From Streptomyces hygroscopicus (GTDB taxonomy: Bacteria; Actinomycetota; Actinomycetes; Streptomycetales; Streptomycetaceae): 64,000 bases of DNA. This document shows positions 37,052 through 46,621 of this stretch, one piece after another. Both the position numbers and the translations under genes were made by a program. The first letter of the stretch is position 1. Every line of letters begins with the position of its first letter. The stretch spans positions 11,470,001 to 11,534,000 of the forward strand of contig CP018627.1 of the NCBI GenBank assembly GCA_002021875.1, in the 5' to 3' direction. The notes beneath the pieces were generated by a model. The model saw only the letters and a list, made by a program, of their open reading frames with translations, had not been told where the DNA came from and did not search any database.

Positions 37052-38005
37052 TCAGCCGGTGACCACGGGGCACTCGCCTTCGCCCCGCTCGGGCAGGGCG
37101 GCCGCGGCGGTGTGCAGGAGGGCGATGGCCTGGGGGAGGAAGGGGTTGGGGTCGGTGGTACGCCGGGTGGCATAGACCCGACGGGTGTGGGTGGAGTCGG
37201 TGAGCCGGACGAGGCGGGTGCCGGATGCGTCGGGTGAGGCGGAGGCGTCCACGACGGCGAGTTCCGGTGCGATCGCCACTCCCAGGCCCTGCCGGACCAG
37301 TTCGTAGGGCAGGTTGTAGTCGTTCGTACGGAAGAGCACCTCGGGCAGGAAGCCGCCGGCCGCGCAGATGTGGCGCAGGCAGTGAGCGGCGTCGGTGTCC
37401 TCGTGGTAGCTGATCCAGCGCTCGTCCCGCAGGTCGGCGAGGCGGATGTGCTGCCGTCCGGCGAGGGGGTGTGCCGCGGAGAGGAGGAGGTAGAGCGGCT
37501 CTTCCCGTACCAGCGTGTGTTCCAGGCCCTCGGGCCAGCTGTGCGGTACCACGCCGTACTCGAAGATCACGGCGAGATCCAGCCGCCCCTCCAGCACCGC
37601 GGGCACGGTGACCTGCGGGTCGCCTTCCTCGTAGCGGACGTCGACCTCGGGCCGATCGCGGAGGAACCCCGTCAGCACCGTCGGCACCAGCCGGAACCCC
37701 GCGGACCAGAAGCTGCCCAGCCGCAGTCGCCCTCGCTCGGCCGCGGCGTAGGCGCGCATCTCGTTCTCCGTCGCCGACAGGTCGGCCAGCAGCCGTCCCG
37801 CGCGCAGGGCGAGCTGGAGCCCGGCCGCAGTGGGGCGCACGCTGCGCGGTGAGCGCTCGAAGAGCGGGACGCCCAGGGCGCGCTCGACGGTGGAGATCTG
37901 CTGGGAGACGGCGGAGGGGGTGTAGCCGAGGCGCTGGGCGGCCGTACGGAACGAGCCTGCGGCGACCACCTCGCATATCGCCTGAAGCTGCGGCGGAGTC
38001 AGCAT
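37052..38005 (-). CDS. LysR-family regulator divergent from the amino-acid ABC operon
   Basis: A 317-residue LysR protein. The N-terminal helix-turn-helix reads QLQAICEVVAAGSFRTAAQR, then GYTPSAVSQQISTVE; the effector domain starts at RLRLGSFWSAGFRLVPTVL. ATG 38005 is taken as start (a TTG lies one codon earlier). About 130 bases separate it from the divergent lipoprotein gene at 38137, an arrangement typical of a LysR activator controlling an amino-acid uptake and oxidation operon. Confidence 0.93.
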   Translation of the reverse strand: MLTPPQLQAICEVVAAGSFRTAAQRLGYTPSAVSQQISTVERALGVPLFERSPRSVRPTAAGLQLALRAGRLLADLSATENEMRAYAAAERGRLRLGSFWSAGFRLVPTVLTGFLRDRPEVDVRYEEGDPQVTVPAVLEGRLDLAVIFEYGVVPHSWPEGLEHTLVREEPLYLLLSAAHPLAGRQHIRLADLRDERWISYHEDTDAAHCLRHICAAGGFLPEVLFRTNDYNLPYELVRQGLGVAIAPELAVVDASASPDASGTRLVRLTDSTHTRRVYATRRTTDPNPFLPQAIALLHTAAAALPERGEGECPVVTG

Positions 38006-38136
38006 CAAATGAACTTAACACTCCGCATGGAAACGTTCATTCTCCCTGTTCTTGCCCAGGCCGCCGCCATCCCGCAGATTGGGCGTTCACCAGCCCCGCG
38101 CCGGTCCTCTGACCAGCGGCACAGAAGGGAGGCACC

Positions 38137-39048
38137 GTGCCCGGAAGGCACGCGCGAGCCCGCGCCACCGCACTTCCCCTCGCGCTCGCGACGCTGCTCA
38201 CGTTGGCCGTGACGGCCTGTGGCGGCACCGCGACCGTCAATCAGTCCAAGGTGCCCGAGCAGCGCGTCGACCCCGCACTCCGTGCCCTGCTCCCTCGGGA
38301 CATTCGCGATAAAGGGTCCATCACCTCGGCTGTCGGCAACGACTACCCGCCGCTGTCCCTCCTGGACATCGACAACAAGACCGTCATCGGCGCCGAACCC
38401 GACCTCATTCACGCGGTCGGCCAAATCCTCGGCGTCCGCGTGCACCTGGTGCAGGCGAACTTCGACAGCATCATCGGCGGTGTCCGGTCCCAACGCTACG
38501 ACGTGGCGATCCAAGCCATGCTCGACAAGAAGGAGCGCCAGTCGCAGGTCACGTTCGTCGATTACATGAAGACCAGCAGCTCGATCCTCGCCTCCGCGAA
38601 GGCCGCCGGGAACATCCGCTCCCTCACCAGCCTGTGCGGCAGCCAGGTGGCCGTCGAGCAGGGCACCTCGCAGGTGGACGATGTGGCGGCGCAGGCCGAG
38701 AAGTGTGCGGCAAACGGCAAGCCGGAGCTGGAGAAACTGGTCTTCCCCGACTCCGTCGGCTGCTTCCAGGCGCTGTCCACGGGCCGCGCCGACGCGTTCG
38801 TCGGCGGCACCCCCACCGTCGTCTACCAGGCGGAGATGTCGCACGGCAGGTTCCGCACGGCCGGTGAGCCGTACCGCTTCCTGCCCTACGGAATCCTGAT
38901 CAACAAGGAGGAGCCGACCTTGGTCCGGGCTGTCCGCGGTGCCCTGCAGAAACTCATCGACAACGGCACCTACGCGAAGATCCTCAAGCAGTGGAACATC
39001 AGGTCCGGAGCCCTGAAGAGCGCCACCGTGAACGGGGGCGCGGCATGA
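38137..39048 (+). CDS. amino-acid-binding lipoprotein of an ABC importer (SBP family 3)
   Basis: A 303-residue extracellular lipoprotein. The signal peptide ends in lipobox TLAVTACGG with acylated C28. The family-3 fold is clear: GNDYPPLSLLDIDNKTVIGA, QRYDVAIQAMLDKKERQSQV, TFVDYMKTSSSILA and the C-terminal lobe VTVVAVEQG-like segment GSQVAVEQGTSQV. A second pair of Cys (SLCGSQ and DSVGCF) may form a disulfide. The GTG at 38137 has GGGAGG upstream. It supplies substrate to the adjacent HisM/GlnQ-type permease and ATPase. Confidence 0.93.
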   Translation: MPGRHARARATALPLALATLLTLAVTACGGTATVNQSKVPEQRVDPALRALLPRDIRDKGSITSAVGNDYPPLSLLDIDNKTVIGAEPDLIHAVGQILGVRVHLVQANFDSIIGGVRSQRYDVAIQAMLDKKERQSQVTFVDYMKTSSSILASAKAAGNIRSLTSLCGSQVAVEQGTSQVDDVAAQAEKCAANGKPELEKLVFPDSVGCFQALSTGRADAFVGGTPTVVYQAEMSHGRFRTAGEPYRFLPYGILINKEEPTLVRAVRGALQKLIDNGTYAKILKQWNIRSGALKSATVNGGAA

Positions 39049-39980
39049 CCGAGACCCTCATCCGGGCGGACTCCGGCGACACCACCGAGTCCCTGCGCCC
39101 CGTCCCGCCGCGCCGTCCGGGGCAGCGCGTCGCCGCGGTCGTCGTGGCCTTCCTGCTGGTCTTCCTCCTGGAGGGCTGGATCACCAATCCCCGTATGCAG
39201 TGGGGGACCGTCGGTGAGTTCCTCTTCTCGCCGGTGATCATGGAGGGGCTGCGGACCACGCTGCTGCTGACGTTCCTCGCCATGGCACTCGGCATCGTCG
39301 GCGGTGTCGTCCTCGCCGTCCTGCGGATGTCCGCCAACCCGATACTCTCCCGGCTCAGCTGGTGCTACATCTGGCTCTTCCGCGGCACCCCGCTGCTGGT
39401 CCAGCTCCTCTTCTGGTATTTCCTCTCCGCGGTCGTCCCCATCATCGGCCTCGGCATCCCCTGGGGGCCGACGTTCGTGCAGGCCGATACGAACGACCTC
39501 ATCACTCAGCTCACCGCCGCCGTCCTCGGCCTCGGGCTGCACGAGGCGGCGTACATGGCCGAGATCGTCCGCGCGGGCATCACCTCCGTCGACGACGGCC
39601 AGAACGAGGCCGCCCAGGCGCTGGGCATGTCCCGCGGGCAGACCCTGCGCCGCATTGTGCTACCGCAGGCACTGCGCATCATCATCCCGCCCACCGGCAA
39701 TCAGGCGATCTCCATGCTGAAGACCACCTCGCTGGTCTTCGCCATCGCCGTGCCCGAGCTGCTGACCTCCATCCAGGGCATCTACTCACGCAACTTCCAG
39801 CAGGTTCCGCTGCTGGTCGTCGCCTGCTTCTGGTACCTCGTGGCGACCTCCGTGCTGGGCGTCGGCCAGTACTACCTGGAACGGCGCTTCGGCCGCGGCA
39901 CCAGCCGCGACCTGCCGCCCACCCCGCTCCAGCGGTTGCGCGCCGCGGCCCGGAACCACCGTAAGGAGAGCGCACGTTGA
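39045..39980 (+). CDS. amino-acid ABC transporter permease (HisM/GlnP type)
   Basis: A 311-residue membrane protein. After a hydrophilic N-terminus there are about five helices and the family EAA-loop sequence [20 protein letters not shown], followed by [15 protein letters not shown], the contact point with the ATPase. The ATG overlaps the binding-protein stop (ATGA). It has a longer first periplasmic region than GlnP, like many actinobacterial polar-amino-acid permeases. Confidence 0.94.
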   Translation: MTETLIRADSGDTTESLRPVPPRRPGQRVAAVVVAFLLVFLLEGWITNPRMQWGTVGEFLFSPVIMEGLRTTLLLTFLAMALGIVGGVVLAVLRMSANPILSRLSWCYIWLFRGTPLLVQLLFWYFLSAVVPIIGLGIPWGPTFVQADTNDLITQLTAAVLGLGLHEAAYMAEIVRAGITSVDDGQNEAAQALGMSRGQTLRRIVLPQALRIIIPPTGNQAISMLKTTSLVFAIAVPELLTSIQGIYSRNFQQVPLLVVACFWYLVATSVLGVGQYYLERRFGRGTSRDLPPTPLQRLRAAARNHRKESAR

Positions 39981-40741
39981 CACCAGCCGTGATCAGAGCC
40001 GAGAGCGTGCACAAGAGCTTCGGCCGCACCGACGTGCTCAAGGGCATCGACCTGACCGTCGCCCCCGGGGAGGTGATGTGTCTGGTGGGCCCCTCCGGGT
40101 CCGGCAAGTCCACCTTCCTGCGCTGCGTCAACCATCTGGAGACCATCGACCGGGGACGCCTGTACGTCCGTGACGAGCTCGTCGGCTACGAAGAGCGGGA
40201 CGGCAAGCTCCACGAGCTGAGCGAGAGGGCCGTCTCACGACGCCGGCAGGGCATCGGCATGGTCTTCCAGCGCTTCAACCTCTTTCCGCACATGACCGCG
40301 CTGGAAAACGTCATCGAGGCCCCCGTCCAAGTCAGGAAGGTGCCGAAGAAACAGGCATGCGAACGCGGCGCGGAACTGCTCGACCGCGTCGGCCTCGCCG
40401 ACAAGGCGGGCAGCTACCCCGCCCAGCTCTCCGGCGGCCAGCAGCAGCGGGTGGCCATCGCCCGCGCGCTGGCGATGAAGCCCGAACTGATGCTCTTCGA
40501 CGAGCCCACCTCCGCGCTCGACCCCGAACTCGTCGGAGAGGTGCTGGAGGTGATGCGAGCGCTCGCCGACGACGGCATGACCATGGTCGTCGTCACCCAC
40601 GAGATGGGCTTCGCCCGCGAGGTCGGCGACTCGCTGGTGTTCATGGACGACGGAGCCGTCGTCGAGACCGGCCCGCCGGCGGACGTGCTGAGCGACCCGC
40701 GCCACGAACGCACCCGCGCCTTCCTCAGCAAGGTTCTCTGA
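39977..40741 (+). CDS. amino-acid ABC transporter ATP-binding protein (GlnQ type)
   Basis: A 254-residue ATPase with Walker [17 protein letters not shown]-loop [18 protein letters not shown], signature [16 protein letters not shown], Walker [14 protein letters not shown] and switch [13 protein letters not shown]. The TTG start at 39977 overlaps the permease stop (TTGA) and has AAGGAG eight bases upstream. An acidic insertion ([18 protein letters not shown]) between Walker A and the Q-loop is longer than in E. coli GlnQ, as is common in actinobacteria. Confidence 0.95.
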   Translation: MTPAVIRAESVHKSFGRTDVLKGIDLTVAPGEVMCLVGPSGSGKSTFLRCVNHLETIDRGRLYVRDELVGYEERDGKLHELSERAVSRRRQGIGMVFQRFNLFPHMTALENVIEAPVQVRKVPKKQACERGAELLDRVGLADKAGSYPAQLSGGQQQRVAIARALAMKPELMLFDEPTSALDPELVGEVLEVMRALADDGMTMVVVTHEMGFAREVGDSLVFMDDGAVVETGPPADVLSDPRHERTRAFLSKVL

Positions 40742-40744
40742 CCA

Positions 40745-40780
40745 CCTCGCCGGGATCTTTGACCTCCCCGGCAAGGTTTT
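40745..40780 (+). terminator. intrinsic terminator after the ABC ATPase gene
   Basis: CCTCGCCGGG (40745-40754) pairs with CCCGGCAAGG (40767-40776) with one mismatch, followed by TTTT. It lies between the ATPase and the oxidase gene and could lower expression of the oxidase relative to the transporter. Confidence 0.55.
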
Positions 40781-40839
40781 CCGGCCGCCGGGCGCGCTCT
40801 CCGACCGCCCCACACCTGACCGCCACCCAAGGAGTCTCC

Positions 40840-42000
40840 ATGACCCGTGCCCTCGTCATCGGCGCCGGAGTGATCGGCGCCGCCACCGCCCACCGCCTGG
40901 CCGAGGCAGGTGTCAGCGTCACCGTGCTCGACGCCGGCGGCCGCACACCGGGCACCTCCAGCGCCACCTTCTCCATCGACGTCACCCATCTGAAGACCCC
41001 CCACTCCTACTTCCTGCTCAACCGGCGCAGCGCCGCGCTCCACCGGGAGCTGGAGCACGAGATCCACGCGGGCACAGGAGCCGTCGGCTGGCGCCATCCC
41101 GCACCGCTCGTCCAGTGGGGCCACACCGAGGAGGAACAGCGCATCCTCCGCGCACGTGCCGAGCGCCTCGCGGGCTGGGGGCACCCCTGCCGCACCGCCG
41201 ACCCCGGCGAGCTGCGCACGCTCGCACCTGCCGTCGACCCCGCCTCCTGCCGCGCCACCGAACTCGTCGTGCACGACGACGCCGCCTGGTACGACGCCCC
41301 CCTCCTCGCGCGCACCCTCCTCGACCGGGCCGCGGCCCTGGGCGCCGACATCCGCTACGACAGTCCCGTCACCGCCCTGCTGCTGGACGGTGAGCGGGTA
41401 CGCGGCGCCGAGGCACGGGGCCGGCGCTTCGAGGCCGATCACATCGTCAACTGTGCGGGCCCCGACGCCGGGCGCATCGCCGAACTGGCCGGGATACGGC
41501 TGCCGTTGCGCCAGATCCCCGGTCTGGTGGGCGAGTCCGTCCCGCTCGCCGAGCCGCTGCGCGCCATCGTCGCGACCCCCGGCGTCGATCTGCGCCCCGC
41601 CCCGGGCAACCGGGTCTGCGCCATCTCCTGGCCGGTCGACGCCCTCCTCGCCCCGACCGCGTCAACTGATGTGCCGCCCGAAGCGGATCTCCTCGGCCGG
41701 TGCGCCGCGATCCTGCCCGCCTTCCGCTCCCTGGGGGGTACCCGGATCGGTGTCCGCCCCGTTCCCGAAGACGGCCTTCCCCTGGTCGGCCCGCATCTCC
41801 AGGCTCCCGGCCTCTACACCATCACCACCCACAGCGGCGTCACCCTCGCCCCGCTCCTCGCCGCCCTCGCCGCCGAGGAACTCACCACTTCCATGCCCGA
41901 ACCCACCCTGGCTCCTTACCGGCCCGACCGCGACACCGCACACCCCATCCGCGACGAAAGCCTGGCAGTGATGAGCGGGCACCGCGCTGAAGCCGGTTGA
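40840..42000 (+). CDS. FAD-dependent amine/amino-acid oxidoreductase (DAO family)
   Basis: A 386-residue DAO-family flavoprotein (glycine, sarcosine or D-amino-acid oxidase/dehydrogenase group). The dinucleotide motif is [20 protein letters not shown], and the C-terminal FAD segment is [16 protein letters not shown], then [21 protein letters not shown] 40840 has AAGGAG five bases upstream. Its place behind an amino-acid importer suggests it oxidises the imported amino acid or amine to an oxo-acid or aldehyde. The exact substrate cannot be read from the sequence. Confidence 0.9.
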   Translation: MTRALVIGAGVIGAATAHRLAEAGVSVTVLDAGGRTPGTSSATFSIDVTHLKTPHSYFLLNRRSAALHRELEHEIHAGTGAVGWRHPAPLVQWGHTEEEQRILRARAERLAGWGHPCRTADPGELRTLAPAVDPASCRATELVVHDDAAWYDAPLLARTLLDRAAALGADIRYDSPVTALLLDGERVRGAEARGRRFEADHIVNCAGPDAGRIAELAGIRLPLRQIPGLVGESVPLAEPLRAIVATPGVDLRPAPGNRVCAISWPVDALLAPTASTDVPPEADLLGRCAAILPAFRSLGGTRIGVRPVPEDGLPLVGPHLQAPGLYTITTHSGVTLAPLLAALAAEELTTSMPEPTLAPYRPDRDTAHPIRDESLAVMSGHRAEAG

Positions 42001-42180
42001 GTTCTCACGCCTGATGACGCGCAGTGGCCCGGACGGCTATCAGCCCGCGGGCCAGGTGACCGCCTGCCCCTCGGAGGACGCTGGGGTGAGGAAGCGCCGC
42101 AAAGGGCCGGGCATCCCTGTGAAGACACGCCCCTGAGGCCCAGCACAACCGTGCCCTGGCCCGGGTGCGATGACCGGGCC

Positions 42181-42998
42181 ATGGCACGGGACACGCGGGG
42201 CACTCACGACAAGAGCTACCTCCTGGACACCAGACAGGCCGAGGCGGGGGAGCGGTTCACCGCGCTGTCGACGCTCTTCGACCCGTCGACGTTCCGGCAC
42301 TTCGGGACGGTCGGGGCCGGCGAGGGGTGGCGGTGCTGGGAGGTCGGCGCGGGTGCGCCCACCGTGCCGACCTGGCCGGCCGAGCGGCCCGGCCCGACCG
42401 GGCACGTGGTGGCCACCGACATCGACACCTCCTGGATGCGGTAGGCGGCGGGCTTCGAGGTGCCGCGCCACGACGTGGCGGCCGAGGCGCCCCGGCCAAA
42501 GGGCCGTTCGACCTGATCCATCCCCGGCTCGTGCTGGTCCACGTCGCCGACCGGGACAAGGCCGTACGGTCGATGGCCAAGGCGCTGCGCCCCGGCGGGT
42601 GGCTGGTCCTGGAGGACGCCGACCCGGCGCCGCTGCAGCCGCTGATCTGCCCCGACAAGTACGGGCCCGAGCAGGAGCCGGCCAACAGGCTGCGCCGCGG
42701 CTTCCACGCGCTGCTGCAGCAGCGCGGGGCGGACCTGGAGCACGGGCGCAAGCTGCCGCGGCTGCTGCGCGGGGCCGGGCCGGCCGACGTCGAGGCCGAC
42801 GCCTGCTTTCCCATCACCTCGCCCGCGTGCACCGTGCTGGAGGAGGCCACCGTCCACCAGGTCCGCGACAAGCTCGTCGCCGAGGGGCCGACCACGGACG
42901 AGGAGATCGACCGCCATCTGGCCGACATCGCCGCGGGCGGCCTCGACCTGGCCACCTGGCCGATGATCTCCTATTGGGGCCGCCGCCCGGGGGCCTGA
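42181..42998 (+). pseudogene. SAM-dependent methyltransferase with in-frame stop and frameshift
   Basis: The gene starts at ATG 42181 (MARDTRGTHDKSYLLDTRQ) and reads through FDPSTFRHFGTVGAGEGW and HVVATDID to TSWMR. It is then stopped by TAG at 42442-42444, although the sequence beyond continues the family (AAGFEVPRHDV). A one-base frameshift near 42490 moves the rest (PFDLIHPRLVLVHVADRDKA; LRPGGWLVLEDADPAPLQ; LATWPMISYWGRRPG) into another frame. SAM motif I is also degraded (EVGAGAPTVPTW instead of a GAGGG-type loop). The gene is clearly dead. Confidence 0.8.
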
Positions 42999-43210
42999 GC
43001 GGCCTCCTCATCCCCACTCCGCCATGACGTCACCCCGAACCGAGAACCTCAGTAGCCGAAGAGTCATCGGCTACGCCGTCCGTGTCCGCTCGGACCGAGG
43101 CCCGCCTACCGTTGACCCGGCGCCAACCACCGGTGAACTCCGTACAACCAGCTCCGCCCTTCGACGGTCACACCAGATGACCCGCACCCGTCGACCGAGT
43201 GGGAGCCTCC

Positions 43211-44680
43211 GTGCCACACAGCTGCCGCATCCTGACATACGCCATCGCAGCCGGCGCTGTGGCCACCGCCGGGTTCGTGTTCCCGTCCGGCGCCACCGCT
43301 GCCGCGCCCCGTACCGCCACGAGCGACTTCAACGGCGACGGCTACGCGGACCTCGCTGTCGGCGTCCCGGACGGGACCGTCGGCGGCCAGGCCAAGGCCG
43401 GGTACGTGAACATCGTCTGGGGCGGTCCGAAAGGCGTCGGCGCCTACGAAAGCATCCGTGTCACCCAGGCCACTCCCGAGGTTCCCGGCACCCCGGAGGC
43501 GGGCGACCGCTTCGGCGCATCCGTGGCCCTGGTGGACCTCAACGGCGACGGCATCGCGGAACTGCTCGCCGGTGTCCCCGGGGAGGACGTCACCGACCGC
43601 GGTACGGACGCGGGCATGGTCATCGCCATAGGCGGCTCGACGGACGGGCCGGGACCGGGGGCGACGCTCCTGACCGGGCCGTCGCCGTCGGCCGCGTACG
43701 GCAAATCGGTCGCGGCAGCCGAGCTGACCGGCGACGACAACAAGGAGATCGTGATCGGCGGCACGGACAAGGTCCTCGCTCGTGTCATCCAGGGTGAAGA
43801 CAGCATGATCACCACCGTCGTCGCCGCCCCCATGGGCGGCCGCGCCCCCGTCCTGACCACTGGCGACTTCGACAGCGACGGCACGGCGGACCTGGCCGTG
43901 GCGTACTGGACCGCGGGCAACCCCAACACGCAGTCTCACGTGCGCCTGTGGAAGTGGGACGCCGACCGGTCCGAGATGGCCAACTTCTGGAACACGGACA
44001 ACGCCGGCGTGACCGCCCTGGCCGCCGGCGACTTCGACGGCGACGGCCACGACGACCTGGCCCTCGGCGAGTGCCGTGAGATCGCCGACGAGAACATCGA
44101 CGACCCGTGCGGCCCCGAAACACTCGCCAAGGGCGGCGGCATCCACCTCCACTACGGAAGCCCCGCGAGCGGCTCGTTCGGCAGCCGCGCCCAGACTCTC
44201 AACCAGGACACGGCGGGTGTCCCGGGCGTGGCCGAGGACGGCGACCGCTTCGGCGCCGCCCTCGCGGTCGCCGACGTCAACCGCGACGGCCGCGACGACC
44301 TGATCGCGGGCGCTCCTGGTGAGGCCATCGGAAGCAGAGCGGGGGCGGGCGCCGCCTGGCTGCTCTCCGGCAGCGCTAAGGGCCTGCTCGACGCAGGTGG
44401 CGCTGCCACATCCGTCTCCTGGAACCAGGACACGCCCGGTGTCCCGGGCGTCGCCGAGGCGGGCGACACCTTCGGCGCGGCGGTCGCCTCGGGTGACTGC
44501 GACGCCGACGGTGTACCGGATGTCACGGTCGGATCCCCTGGCGAGAACGCCTCCCTGGGCGCCGCATGGCTCTTCCGCAGCGGCTCGGCCGGCGGCTCGG
44601 CGGCCCTCTCGCCTCGCACGCTCGGCCTCCCGAACCTGTCCACCGCTCAGAAGTACGGCAAGCCGCTGAGCAGCCGCTGA
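43211..44680 (+). CDS. secreted FG-GAP/integrin-alpha-like repeat protein
   Basis: A 489-residue exported protein. A signal peptide (residues 1 to about 32, ending SGATAAAPR) is followed by some seven beta-propeller repeats. Several carry calcium-binding loops DFNGDGYADLAVG, DLNGDGIAELLAG, DFDSDGTADLAVA, DFDGDGHDDLALG, DVNRDGRDDLIAG and DCDADGVPDVTVG, each followed by a GDRFGAS/ALA or GVPGE element. GTG 43211 is chosen because GGGAG lies five bases upstream; a GTG four codons earlier is possible. Such proteins are abundant in Streptomyces and are thought to act at the cell surface; no enzyme domain is present. Confidence 0.92.
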   Translation: MPHSCRILTYAIAAGAVATAGFVFPSGATAAAPRTATSDFNGDGYADLAVGVPDGTVGGQAKAGYVNIVWGGPKGVGAYESIRVTQATPEVPGTPEAGDRFGASVALVDLNGDGIAELLAGVPGEDVTDRGTDAGMVIAIGGSTDGPGPGATLLTGPSPSAAYGKSVAAAELTGDDNKEIVIGGTDKVLARVIQGEDSMITTVVAAPMGGRAPVLTTGDFDSDGTADLAVAYWTAGNPNTQSHVRLWKWDADRSEMANFWNTDNAGVTALAAGDFDGDGHDDLALGECREIADENIDDPCGPETLAKGGGIHLHYGSPASGSFGSRAQTLNQDTAGVPGVAEDGDRFGAALAVADVNRDGRDDLIAGAPGEAIGSRAGAGAAWLLSGSAKGLLDAGGAATSVSWNQDTPGVPGVAEAGDTFGAAVASGDCDADGVPDVTVGSPGENASLGAAWLFRSGSAGGSAALSPRTLGLPNLSTAQKYGKPLSSR

Positions 44681-45314
44681 GTGCGCCCTACGGTCGTTGT
44701 ACCCACCCCCACAGCGTCGGCTCGCCCGCCGGGCGACGGGCCGGCACCTCCCTGCCCGGAGCACTGGATGGACGCCTCGACAGCTGCCCAACACAGAGGC
44801 GGTGGCAGACCGCGCTCCGCGGTCTGCCCGTGAGTTCCTTCGTTGAGGCCGGCGTCAGCCGCACGAGGCCCCCTTCGTGATCGCTGCCGACCCCCAGCGC
44901 CCCGCCCCCAGCTCCACGTGATCGCGGCTGCGGTTCCCATCACCGCCTCAGCCAGTGCGGTTGATCATGCAGCCTGCGATGAGCCGGCCCTGGCCGTTCG
45001 GAGACGGCGGGTCACCCGCGTCTTTGCCGTCGGCGAAGTATCCGGGCCCGGAACTTCGGCCGGAACGCCCGCCTCGAGGCCCGAACCCTGGTGTTGTCTC
45101 CTGGTTCTCGTGCCAGTGCAACCAGGCGAGTGCGAGATGGCACAGGGGGCCTGGCGGCGCCGGCGGTGGAGTGGATCAGGATGCTCGCCGGCCACGCGCT
45201 GGAGGACGTTGAGGTGGCGGCATGGTGACCGACCCTTGCCCCGTCCTGTCATTGGCATGACGGGGCGGCGCTGGGCGTGGCGCGACAGGCCAGGCGCGAG
45301 GGCGGGGCTCCTCC
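44681..45314. other. gap without a recognised gene
   Basis: About 630 bases. Apart from the hairpin at 44804-44828, I see no frame with a ribosome site and family resemblance. A minus-strand stretch near 45080-45150 (CHLALAWLHWHENQET) has a faintly transposase-like look but is too short to call. Confidence 0.35.
44804..44828. terminator. 11-bp perfect hairpin, likely terminator
   Basis: GGCAGACCGCG pairs exactly with CGCGGTCTGCC around a CTC loop, 124 bases downstream of the FG-GAP gene. There is no T-run. Confidence 0.5.
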
Positions 45315-46565
45315 TCACGGCCGAGCCACTCCGCCGTGGCCATCGGCGATGTCAGCGGTTCCGCAGATGCGCAGCATGGTGGCGAGGTGCATGCGGACCG
45401 CGTCCAGGTAGTCGACGATGTCGACACGCTCGTCCGGCATCGTGTTGTAGCGTCCGCCCGGACCGCAGACGACACCGGACATGCCGGCCGAGTGCATCAG
45501 GTGTCCCGCGTCGCTGCCGTAGAAGCAGTAGGGCGTCAGCGGGCCGTTGGCCTGATCGGTTCCGCGTACCTCGTGGTGGGCGGCGGCGACGGCGCGGACC
45601 ACCGCTGAGTCCAGGTCGGCGGCGAAGGGCGGGAAGTCGGGCTTTCCGGATTCCGGGCCGTGCCGTCCGACCTGGGCTCCGAGGCCGGGGAAGCGGGGGA
45701 GCAGCTCGGTTTCGATCAGGCTTCGGATGTCCACCAGGACATCCTCCGGGTTCTGGCTGGGAGCGAACCGGGCGGCCCCCGACAGGCGTACGATGTCGGC
45801 CACTTGAGGGGGCCTGGTCTCATTGAACTCCCGGGACAGGGCGCCGCGGATCACACCGACGTTGGCCCGGTTCACCGAGCGGTGCTCGGCGTTCGCCGCG
45901 CCGCCGAACGTCATGGCGTTGATCCGGGGTATCAGTTCGCAGGCGGCCATGATGGCGTCCACCGCCTCCTCCCGCTTGGACAGGTGGCGGGTGGCACCGG
46001 TGAGTTCGACGCTGAAGTCCACCGAACCGGCGTGCAGGGTCAGGGCGTTGAGATCCGTCGGCTCGCAGTTGACGAAGTGGTCGGCCCTCAGTCCCTCGTC
46101 GATGAGCTTCAGCGTTCCGACGCCGCCTTGGAGCTCGCCCACGACGAAGGTCAGGACGACATCGCCGCGCAGCCGTGTCCCGTGGGCCAGGAGCGTCTCC
46201 ACGGCGGCGAGGTATGAGGCACACCCCGCCTTCATGTTCGACACGCCCAGCCCGTACACGAAGCGGTCGTCGGTCACCCCGCCCCAGGGGTCGACGGTCC
46301 AGCCCTCCGTGAGCGGGTTGGTGTCCAGGTGTCCGTTGAACATCAGGCTTTCCCCGCCGCCGGTCCCGCGCAGCCGTCCGACCGCGTTGAAGCGGCCGGG
46401 GGAGACCGGGATCAACTCTGTTTCCAGGCCCGTGTCGCGCATGCGGTCCACCAGGCGCCGGGCGAGTTCACCTTCCCCCGGTGTCTCGGTTCGGCTGTCG
46501 ACTTGGAGCATGTCCCGCAGCAGGTCGAGGGCGCCGTGCGGGTCGGGGTGGAGGGTGCTGCTCAT
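45315..46565 (-). CDS. M20-family protein with a variant metal site
   Basis: A 416-residue homologue of ArgE/DapE/carboxypeptidase G2. H79 and D81 of FNGHLDTNP are present. The bridging-Asp motif reads GLGVSNMKAG (N110 where Asp is usual), and the Glu-Glu motif reads FVVGELQGGVG (E144 followed by L145 where the second Glu, a metal ligand, is usual). The third ligand region NCEPTDLN and the final DAGHLMHS are kept. The enzyme may bind one metal, or the subfamily may have a different site. ATG 46565 gives a standard N-terminus; AAGGA lies rather far upstream. Co-directional with the D-aminoacylase gene, so a role in splitting acyl amino acids is likely. Confidence 0.88.
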   Translation of the reverse strand: MSSTLHPDPHGALDLLRDMLQVDSRTETPGEGELARRLVDRMRDTGLETELIPVSPGRFNAVGRLRGTGGGESLMFNGHLDTNPLTEGWTVDPWGGVTDDRFVYGLGVSNMKAGCASYLAAVETLLAHGTRLRGDVVLTFVVGELQGGVGTLKLIDEGLRADHFVNCEPTDLNALTLHAGSVDFSVELTGATRHLSKREEAVDAIMAACELIPRINAMTFGGAANAEHRSVNRANVGVIRGALSREFNETRPPQVADIVRLSGAARFAPSQNPEDVLVDIRSLIETELLPRFPGLGAQVGRHGPESGKPDFPPFAADLDSAVVRAVAAAHHEVRGTDQANGPLTPYCFYGSDAGHLMHSAGMSGVVCGPGGRYNTMPDERVDIVDYLDAVRMHLATMLRICGTADIADGHGGVARP

Positions 46566-46621
46566 GGTGTGACGGGGTGTCCTTCGTTGCGGGGATGGTG
46601 GAACGGGGGGTGTGCCGACGG

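Noticed and set aside
43024..43210. N-terminal extension of the FG-GAP gene
   Set aside because: No signal peptide would result; the GTG at 43211 with GGGAG upstream gives a clean secretion signal.
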